From contig JAFXFQ010000137.1 in the NCBI GenBank assembly GCA_017520365.1, positions 1 through 8,101 of the forward strand: a stretch of DNA of 8,101 nt, given 5' to 3'. Positions within the stretch are counted from its first letter, which is position 1. Each line of letters begins with the position of its first letter. Positions 1 through 4,443 of this stretch are shown here, piece by piece. The translations under genes were made by a program, and so were the position numbers. The notes beneath the pieces are model-generated. The model saw only the letters and a program-made list of their open reading frames with translations, had not been told where the DNA came from and did not search any database. The stretch comes from Clostridia bacterium (GTDB lineage Bacteria > Bacillota > Clostridia > Oscillospirales > CAG-272).

Positions 1-1
1 A

Positions 2-40
2 ACAAAAGCCGCGACAAAAGGCAAGTCAAAAAACAAGTAA
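2..40 (+). CDS. Possible C-terminal tail of a Lys/Ala/Thr-rich protein (partial)
   Basis: The frame starting at base 2 reads TKAATKGKSKNK and then TAA. A Lys-rich, low-complexity end of this kind is common at the C-terminus of nucleic-acid-binding proteins such as topoisomerase I. A strong hairpin follows 20 bases after the stop, which is where a gene end would place it. The other two forward frames also stay open almost as long (stops at about 44 and 60), so frame choice rests on composition and the nearby terminator only. The protein cannot be identified from twelve residues. Confidence 0.35.
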   Translation, partial: TKAATKGKSKNK

Positions 41-60
41 TTAAAGATCAAAAAAGTTAG

Positions 61-86
61 AAATCCGCCGAAAACTCGGCGGATTT
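61..86 (+). terminator. GC-rich hairpin, probable Rho-independent terminator
   Basis: An 11-bp perfect stem (AAATCCGCCGA, 61-71, with TCGGCGGATTT, 76-86) closes on a 4-base AAAC loop. The 3' arm ends in TTT but no long U-run follows on the plus strand. On the minus strand the hairpin is followed by CTAACTTTTTT, so it may work in both directions. It probably ends the gene whose tail is at the left edge. Confidence 0.65.
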
Positions 87-110
87 CACTATTAAATGCG
101 ACTTTTTAGT

Positions 111-162
111 TGCGATTTGTGTCTCTGCCGTACCTTTGTATGCCGACGATACCCAAATCGCA
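111..162. repeat. Inverted repeat, 9-bp stem with 34-base loop
   Basis: TGCGATTTG (111-119) is the exact reverse complement of CAAATCGCA (154-162). The stem is followed by no T-run on either strand, so it is not an obvious terminator. It could be the closing stem of a structured RNA or the end of a small repeat element. Confidence 0.5.
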
Positions 163-365
163 CCTTCTGCATCCTTTACGACAGCCTGAGCTTTCAGTTT
201 ACATCAAAGGAGAGGGAAGTGTTACCACACAAAAAGTTCACCCGATAGTGTGACAACGTGGCACTGAGAATGGAGGGAGCTGAGCTTGAAGGTTTCGCCA
301 AAACCGGTTTTTGAGCTGACGGTCAGAACCGGCACTTTAGTTTTAAGATAGTGCACCACGACGGG

Positions 366-393
366 CTAAAAACTCTCCCCCGGAGAGTTTTAG
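366..393 (-). other. Hairpin, terminator-like on the minus strand
   Basis: CTAAAAACTCTCC (366-378) pairs with GGAGAGTTTTAG (382-393), giving about 12 pairs with one bulged A and a CCC loop. Read on the minus strand the stem ends in TTTTT, which is terminator-like. It lies about 90 bases downstream of the tRNA-Glu 3' end, beyond that gene's own stronger terminator, so it could be a back-up terminator or part of a structured element. No function can be assigned. Confidence 0.45.
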
Positions 394-419
394 TCGCCGC
401 TACGCGATGCGACCGCCCT

Positions 420-505
420 TTCGATTCCCCGTTAAAACGGGTAACAAAACAAAAAAGACACCCGAAGGTGTCTTTTTTGTTTTGGTGACCCGTGGGGGAA
501 TCGAA
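420..505. repeat. Long imperfect palindrome with inverted copy of the tRNA-Glu 3' end
   Basis: The plus strand at 420-443 carries TTCGATTCCCC, a six-base insertion GTTAAA, then ACGGGTAAC. This is an inverted copy of the T-arm and 3' acceptor of the tRNA at 483-557, whose own sense sequence has TTCGATTCCCC then CACGGGTCACC. Together with the 17-bp terminator stem between them, the two arms form an imperfect palindrome of about 86 bases centred on 464-465. The 11 bases of the T-arm match exactly and the terminator arms match exactly. The remainder has one small indel, one mismatch and the six-base insertion. The insertion also creates a small local hairpin, CCCGT-TAAA-ACGGG. Confidence 0.7.
446..483 (-). 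terminator. Rho-independent terminator of tRNA-Glu (bidirectional shape)
   Basis: A 17-bp perfect stem (446-462 with 467-483) encloses the four bases CGAA. On the minus strand this reads GACACC-TTCG-GGTGTC followed by TTTTTTGTTTTG, a classic stable cUUCGg tetraloop hairpin with a U-tract, directly after the encoded CCA of the tRNA. The stem itself contains A6/T6 arms, so it would also fold on the plus strand. Confidence 0.9.
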
Positions 506-557
506 CCCCCGTTTCCAGCGTGAGAGGCTAGCGTCTTGACCGCTTGACCAACGGGCC
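483..557 (-). tRNA. tRNA-Glu, anticodon CTC
   Basis: The minus strand folds into a full 75-base cloverleaf. The acceptor is GGCCCGT/ACGGGTC with one G-U pair, the D-arm is GTC..GAC, the anticodon stem is CTAGC/GCTGG with loop CTCTCAC, the variable region has four bases, and the T-arm is GGGGG-TTCGATT-CCCCC. The discriminator A is followed by an encoded CCA. The anticodon (plus-strand 522-524, GAG) is CTC, which reads the glutamate codon GAG. The overall sequence matches the usual bacterial tRNA-Glu pattern, including the GGCCCGTTGGTCAAGCGG start. It is a single-gene unit with its own promoter and terminator, transcribed away from the operon to its right. Confidence 0.96.
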
Positions 558-569
558 TCAAGCTTTATC

Positions 570-597
570 ATTATATCACACAATTTTTAAAATGCAA
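570..597 (-). promoter_or_regulatory. Promoter of tRNA-Glu
   Basis: On the minus strand, TTGCAT (592-597) and a perfect TATAAT (570-575) are 16 bases apart. TG at -15/-14 gives an extended -10 (TGATATAAT). The predicted start is around 563, a few bases before the mature tRNA 5' end at 557. The strength suits a stable RNA gene. Confidence 0.85.
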
Positions 598-600
598 CCC

Positions 601-642
601 CTTTTTTGAAATTTTTTTAGTTTTTTTGTTTTTTTTTTGTAA
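601..642 (-). promoter_or_regulatory. A-tract upstream (UP-like) element of the tRNA promoter
   Basis: Read on the minus strand, this stretch is a series of A-tracts of 6, 7, 7 and 10 bases ending just upstream of the -35 at 592-597. A-rich sequence directly upstream of the -35 of a stable RNA promoter is the classic place for an UP element contacted by the RNA polymerase alpha C-terminal domain. The assignment rests on position and composition only. Confidence 0.5.
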
Positions 643-793
643 AGCCCCCCTTTTGCCTGTTTCTCCGATCTCAATGAATGACAGAGTGGGGAGAATTATC
701 TTGAAAAAACTGTAAAACTGTCACAAAATGATGCGCTCTTTGGCGTTATCCTTCCTTATATATATAGAAATTTTAAAAATCTAGGGGGTACCG
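643..793. other. Divergent intergenic region, no gene seen
   Basis: No gene is seen between the tRNA upstream element and the operon promoter. A weak hairpin TTCTCC/GGAGAA (661-666 with 690-695) with inner CTC/GAG pairing can form, and a short TATATATA run lies near 766-775. There is a TTGAAA at 701-706 but no good -10 at the right distance. Confidence 0.4.
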
Positions 794-822
794 TTGAAAA
801 AAGCTATTTTATGTGATACAAT
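794..822 (+). promoter_or_regulatory. Promoter of the mdh-fumC-hdr operon
   Basis: TTGAAA (794-799) and TACAAT (817-822) are separated by an ideal 17 bases, and TG at 814-815 makes an extended -10. The predicted transcription start is about 829-830, leaving a 5' leader of about 70 bases before the first start codon. This is the only good promoter seen ahead of the plus-strand genes, and no promoter is evident in the short gaps between them, so it probably drives the whole operon. Confidence 0.8.
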
Positions 823-838
823 TACTGTGTATATTTGT

Positions 839-860
839 AATATGCGAAAGTGGGCGTATT
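839..860 (+). other. Small hairpin in the operon 5' leader
   Basis: AATATGC (839-845) pairs with GCGTATT (854-860), with one G-U pair and an 8-base loop. It lies early in the predicted 70-base leader and does not cover the ribosome binding site (GAGG at 890-893). It may stabilise the mRNA or play a regulatory role; nothing in the leader resembles a riboswitch I know. Confidence 0.35.
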
Positions 861-900
861 TTGAGCTTTTGGCTGTCGCCTGCAGAAACGAGGTTTTTTA

Positions 901-1842
901 ATGAACAAAATTTCTATTATCGGAACCGGTAGTGTAGGAAGTACCATCGCTTACACTCTTTGCATCAACGGCGCGGCATCTGATATCGTTATGATCGATA
1001 TCAACGGAGAGCGAGCTAAGGGCGAAGCATTGGATATCCGTCAGGGCACGCCATTTTGCAATCCTTGCTCCGTTTATGCGGGATCCTATGAAGATGCAAA
1101 GGGCAGTGATATCGTTATTATCACCGCAGGTGTGGCACGTAAGCCCGGTCAGTCCCGACTTGATCTTGCTCAGACAAACATCAATGTTCTCAAGCAGATA
1201 ACAGAGAGAATCGTTAAGGCAGCTCCCGAGGCCACATATATAATTGTTTCAAATCCTGTGGATGTGCTTACATATGCTTTCTGTAAGTATTCCGGTATCC
1301 CGGAGGCGCGCATTATCGGCTCAGGTACCATTCTTGATACAGCCCGTCTTCGTTCCCGCCTTTCTGAGATGTATTCTGTTAATCAGCAGAACGTTCACGC
1401 ATATGTTCTCGGCGAGCACGGAGACTCCTCATTCATTCCCTGGTCTCTTGCTAATATTTCAAACGTACCTACTGAGCTTTATGCAAGGAGCATCGTTTCC
1501 GATAGGGAGTATCCTGAGCTTTGCAAGGAGGACGTGGAGGAATATGTACGCACCTCCGGTGCCGTTGTAATTGAGCGCAAAGGCGCCACCTTCTATGCAG
1601 TATCAATGTCGGTGTGCTACATATGCAAGTGTCTCCTCAGCGGTATTGACACCACAATGACCGTTTCCACCATGCTCCACGGAGAATACGGTCTTTACGA
1701 CGTGTGCCTCAGCCTTCTCAACGTGGTGGGTAACCGCGGTGCACACAGTAAGGTGCTTCTGCCTCTCAACGATAAGGAGATCAACGATCTCTACAGAAGT
1801 GCATCCAATCTTAAATCTGTAATTAAAAGCGTTAAGCTGTAA
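901..1842 (+). CDS. Lactate/malate dehydrogenase family protein, probably NAD-dependent malate dehydrogenase (LDH-like)
   Basis: This cytosolic oxidoreductase of 313 residues, typical for the family, interconverts a 2-oxoacid and an L-2-hydroxyacid with NAD(H). The Rossmann motif GTGSVGS is at residues 8-14. Asp33 after the second strand favours NAD over NADP. The catalytic pair is Asp147 (LDTAR) and His173 in LGEHGDS, the L-LDH signature. Overall similarity is to the LDH group, but the substrate-specificity loop reads ARKPGQSR: Arg80 sits where lactate dehydrogenases have Gln (Gln102 in LDH numbering) and malate dehydrogenases have Arg. Arg86 and Arg149 are the other substrate-binding arginines. 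The loop after it (LDLAQTN) is LDH-like. With fumarase next door, malate dehydrogenase (oxaloacetate to malate) is more likely than lactate dehydrogenase. Start chosen at the ATG with GAGG 7 bases upstream. It is first in the operon, and its valine codon use (mostly GTT) differs from the genes behind it (mostly GTA). Confidence 0.9.
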   Translation: MNKISIIGTGSVGSTIAYTLCINGAASDIVMIDINGERAKGEALDIRQGTPFCNPCSVYAGSYEDAKGSDIVIITAGVARKPGQSRLDLAQTNINVLKQITERIVKAAPEATYIIVSNPVDVLTYAFCKYSGIPEARIIGSGTILDTARLRSRLSEMYSVNQQNVHAYVLGEHGDSSFIPWSLANISNVPTELYARSIVSDREYPELCKEDVEEYVRTSGAVVIERKGATFYAVSMSVCYICKCLLSGIDTTMTVSTMLHGEYGLYDVCLSLLNVVGNRGAHSKVLLPLNDKEINDLYRSASNLKSVIKSVKL

Positions 1843-1859
1843 TACGAAAGGAAAAAGCT

Positions 1860-3236
1860 ATGAACTACAGAATCGAACACGACTCCATGGGCGAGGTAAA
1901 GGTACCCGCAGATAAATACTGGGGCGCTCAGACAGAGAGAAGCCACGAGAACTTCAGGATCGGTGTAGACATTGAGACAATGCCCCGTGAGATCACAAAG
2001 GCATTCGGTATTCTCAAGAAAGCAGCGGCAATGGCCAACAATGCGCTGAAGCCTGAGAAAATGACAGATGCAAAGCTTCTTGCAATATCCAAGGCGTGTG
2101 ACGAGGTGATCGCAGGAGAGCTGAACGAGCATTTTCCTCTCGTAGTATGGCAGACGGGAAGCGGCACACAGTCCAATATGAATGCCAACGAGGTAATAGC
2201 AAACCGCGCCAATGAGATCGCAGAAGAAAAGCTTTGCCATCCCAATGACGATATCAATATGAGCCAGTCCTCCAACGACACGTTTCCCACAGCAATGCAC
2301 ATAGCGGCAGTATGTGCTCTTGAGGACAAGCTTATCCCTGCGGTACGTGAGCTTATCGCAACCTTTGTCAGACTTGAAGCGGAGAACGAGGGCATCGTAA
2401 AGAGCGGACGCACCCACCTGCAGGATGCAACACCTGTAAAGTTCAGCCAGGAGATCAGCGGCTGGAGAAGCTCCCTTGAAAAGGATATCGAGCTTATCGA
2501 AAGAGCACTTCCCGCGCTCAGATGTCTGGCGCTTGGCGGTACAGCGGTAGGAACCGGTCTTAACACCCCCAAGGGCTTTGACGTAAAGGTAGCAGAGGCA
2601 GTCAGCGAGCTCACAGGAAAGGCATTTGTAACAGCTGAGAACAAGTTCCATGCTCTCACTTCAAAGGACGAGATCGTGTTCGCTCACGGAGCGGTAAAGG
2701 CTCTTGCCTGCGATATGATGAAGATAGCAAACGACGTGCGCTGGCTTGCCAGCGGCCCCCGTCTCGGCCTCGGTGAGATCACTATTCCCGAAAACGAGCC
2801 CGGAAGCTCCATTATGCCCGGCAAGGTAAACCCCACACAGTGCGAGGCGGTAACAATGGTTGCGGTACAGGTAATGGGCAACGATGTTGCAGTTACCATG
2901 GCTGCATCTCAGGGCAACTTTGAGCTTAACGTATTTATGCCCGTGTGCATCTACAATTTCCTCCAGTCCTGCCGTCTTCTTGCAGAGGCCATCATGTCCT
3001 TCAACGTAAATTGCGCTGTGGGTATCAAGGCAAACCGCGAGAAGATGCACGACAATCTCCATAACTCCCTTATGCTTGTAACCGCGCTCAACCCCTACAT
3101 CGGCTACGAGAATGCGGCAAAGACAGCAAAGAAGGCTTATAAGGAGAACATCACACTTAAGGAAGCATGCGTAGAGCTTGGATTCCTTACAGCAGAGCGA
3201 TTTGATGAGGTATTCCATCCCGAAGAAATGGTATGA
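1860..3236 (+). CDS. fumC: Class II fumarate hydratase
   Basis: This soluble, cluster-free homotetrameric fumarase of 458 residues reversibly converts malate to fumarate and water. The family motifs are intact: GSGTQSNMN at 100-108, SQSSNDTFPTAMH at 135-147, GRTHLQDATP at 183-192 with the catalytic-site His186, and the signature GSSIMPGKVNP at 315-325 with the catalytic Ser on the mobile loop and Lys322. The DATP and TQSNMN motifs separate it from argininosuccinate lyase, adenylosuccinate lyase and aspartase; aspartase is the closest alternative but the N-terminus and these motifs fit fumarase better. It begins 17 bases after the dehydrogenase stop, with AAGGA 7 bases before the ATG. Next to a malate dehydrogenase it would complete oxaloacetate to fumarate. 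An oxygen-stable class II enzyme in a strict anaerobe is unremarkable but contrasts with the Fe-S proteins that follow. Confidence 0.96.
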   Translation: MNYRIEHDSMGEVKVPADKYWGAQTERSHENFRIGVDIETMPREITKAFGILKKAAAMANNALKPEKMTDAKLLAISKACDEVIAGELNEHFPLVVWQTGSGTQSNMNANEVIANRANEIAEEKLCHPNDDINMSQSSNDTFPTAMHIAAVCALEDKLIPAVRELIATFVRLEAENEGIVKSGRTHLQDATPVKFSQEISGWRSSLEKDIELIERALPALRCLALGGTAVGTGLNTPKGFDVKVAEAVSELTGKAFVTAENKFHALTSKDEIVFAHGAVKALACDMMKIANDVRWLASGPRLGLGEITIPENEPGSSIMPGKVNPTQCEAVTMVAVQVMGNDVAVTMAASQGNFELNVFMPVCIYNFLQSCRLLAEAIMSFNVNCAVGIKANREKMHDNLHNSLMLVTALNPYIGYENAAKTAKKAYKENITLKEACVELGFLTAERFDEVFHPEEMV

Positions 3237-3257
3237 CCAAAAGGAAGGAATAGAACA

Positions 3258-4049
3258 ATGAAAGTAACGTATTTCCCCGGATGCACGCTTAAAAACAAGG
3301 CGAAGGATCTTGACCGCTATGCGAGAGAGTGTGCAGAGATACTTGGGATCACCCTTGAAGAGGCAGAAAACTGGCAGTGCTGCGGAGGCGTGTTCACAAC
3401 AGCAGGTGACGAGATCGCCACAAAGCTCTCAAGTGTAAGAGTGCTGAAGGCGGCTAAGGAGAAGGGCGAGGCTCTGGTAACGGTATGCTCCGCCTGCCAT
3501 AACGTGGTAAAGCAGACGAACTACGCCATGCAGAACGACCGGAGCTTTGCAGATAAGGTAAACAGATATATGGCTGACGAGGAGCCCTACAACGGCGAGA
3601 CTCAGATATACCACTATCTTGAGCTTTTGCGTGACGTTGTTGGTTTTGATAAGCTTCGTGAAAAGGTAGTAAATCCCTTGAAGGGAAAGAAGATCGGCGC
3701 GTATTACGGATGCCTGCTTCTCCGCCCCGGTAAGGTAATGGGACTTGACGACCCGGAGAACCCCACCGTAATGGAGGAGCTTATCAGAGCTTTGGGGGCT
3801 GAGCCTGTTGTCTTTGCAAACAGAAACGAGTGCTGCGGCGGCTACGTGTTCGCAGAGAATCCGGAGCTTGCAAAAAAGAAGAGCACAGCAGTGCTTTCCA
3901 ATGCAAAGGCAAACGGCGCGGATATGGTCATCACCGCCTGTCCCCTCTGCAAGTATAATCTTCAGAAGAGCGCCTCGGACGTGCCCGTGGTATATTTCAC
4001 AGAGCTTTTGGCGGAGGCTCTTGGTGTAAAGGAGAGCTGCAATGAATAA
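3258..4049 (+). CDS. hdrB: Heterodisulfide reductase-like subunit B (HdrB), two CCG domains
   Basis: HdrB carries the catalytic site for disulfide reduction in methanogens, built on two noncubane [4Fe-4S] clusters. Both cysteine-rich CCG domains are complete in these 263 residues. The first has Cys9, Cys41-Cys42, Cys77 and Cys80, with QCCGG and CSACH. The second has Cys152, Cys192-Cys193, Cys228 and Cys231, with ECCGGY and CPLCK. There is no membrane segment, so it belongs to the soluble HdrABC type and not the membrane HdrDE type. It starts 21 bases after fumC with a strong AAGGAAGG and its end overlaps hdrC by 8 bases. Bacteria do not make coenzymes M and B, so the natural substrate is not the methanogen heterodisulfide. 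In sulfate reducers HdrB is thought to act on DsrC. In this genome context a thiol/disulfide protein or fumarate-linked partner is possible (inference). Confidence 0.93.
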   Translation: MKVTYFPGCTLKNKAKDLDRYARECAEILGITLEEAENWQCCGGVFTTAGDEIATKLSSVRVLKAAKEKGEALVTVCSACHNVVKQTNYAMQNDRSFADKVNRYMADEEPYNGETQIYHYLELLRDVVGFDKLREKVVNPLKGKKIGAYYGCLLLRPGKVMGLDDPENPTVMEELIRALGAEPVVFANRNECCGGYVFAENPELAKKKSTAVLSNAKANGADMVITACPLCKYNLQKSASDVPVVYFTELLAEALGVKESCNE

Positions 4050-4428
4050 AAAGATGCTCGCCGAAGAGATCATCCGCATAAGCGGAACAGATCCAAAAAA
4101 ATGTATGAAATGCGGCAAGTGCTCAGGCTCCTGCCCCGCATATGATGATATGGAGTATCATCCCCATCAGTTTGTAAGTATGATAATCAACGGAAATGTC
4201 GATCCTCTTATGGTAAGCGAGTCAGTATACAGCTGTCTTACCTGCTTTGCCTGCGCAGAGCGCTGCCCCCGCGGCGTGGAGCCTGCAAAGCTCATTGAGG
4301 CAGTCCGTCTTTTCAAGCTCCGAGAAAAGGGCAAGAACAGAATGAGCGCAGAGGACGTAAGCGCCTTCTGCGATGCGGATATGCCTCAGCAGGCAATCGT
4401 TTCCGCGTTCAGAAAATACGCAAAGTAA
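4042..4428 (+). CDS. hdrC: Heterodisulfide reductase-like subunit C (HdrC)
   Basis: This small 128-residue electron-transfer protein has two [4Fe-4S] ferredoxin motifs: Cys21-x2-Cys24-x2-Cys27-x3-Cys31 and Cys65-x2-Cys68-x2-Cys71-x3-Cys75, each followed by Pro or its usual equivalent. The DPKKCMKCGKCSGSCP and SCLTCFACAERCPRGV blocks are typical of HdrC. In the HdrABC complex it passes electrons from HdrA to HdrB. Its start overlaps the last 8 bases of hdrB, with AAAGGAG 7 bases upstream inside hdrB, so translation is probably coupled to give equal amounts. There are no transmembrane segments. Similar dicluster proteins occur as GlpC or succinate dehydrogenase iron-sulfur subunits, but the gene order B-C-A makes HdrC clear. 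Confidence 0.93.
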   Translation: MNKKMLAEEIIRISGTDPKKCMKCGKCSGSCPAYDDMEYHPHQFVSMIINGNVDPLMVSESVYSCLTCFACAERCPRGVEPAKLIEAVRLFKLREKGKNRMSAEDVSAFCDADMPQQAIVSAFRKYAK

Positions 4429-4443
4429 GAGGTGTAATAGAAA

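Larger units (their letters stand above)
87..445. other. Gene-poor, structured intergenic region
   Basis: There is no convincing gene in this stretch of about 360 bases. It holds several inverted repeats: a 9-bp stem TGCGATTTG/CAAATCGCA (111-119 with 154-162), the 12-bp palindrome AAAACCGGTTTT (300-311), CTGAC/GTCAG (316-320 with 322-326), a hairpin at 366-393, and GTCGC..GCGAC (393-397 with 409-413). Short open frames exist on both strands, for example a minus-strand frame ending near 60 with about 45 codons but no clear start, and a plus-strand frame from ATG140 to TGA252 of 37 codons. None has a good ribosome binding site at the right place or a recognisable domain. It does not match the conserved cores of RNase P RNA, SRP RNA or tmRNA that I know. 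A decayed repeat element or an unrecognised RNA are the two obvious options. Confidence 0.5.

Noticed and set aside
97..340. Known housekeeping RNA (RNase P RNA, SRP RNA, tmRNA, 6S RNA)
   Set aside because: The conserved core sequences of RNase P RNA, SRP RNA and tmRNA are not present on either strand, and I could not draw a convincing 6S-like single long bulged rod.
323..583. Minus-strand open frame of 86 codons across the tRNA-Glu gene
   Set aside because: It reads through the tRNA, its terminator and the palindrome. The protein-like piece RWKRGFDSPTG is just the translated tRNA. No ribosome binding site or domain supports it.
1791..2659. Long minus-strand open frames opposite fumC (286 and 243 codons)
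   Set aside because: They are antisense shadows of a strongly supported fumC frame. Their translations have no recognisable domain and arise from the codon bias of the sense gene.
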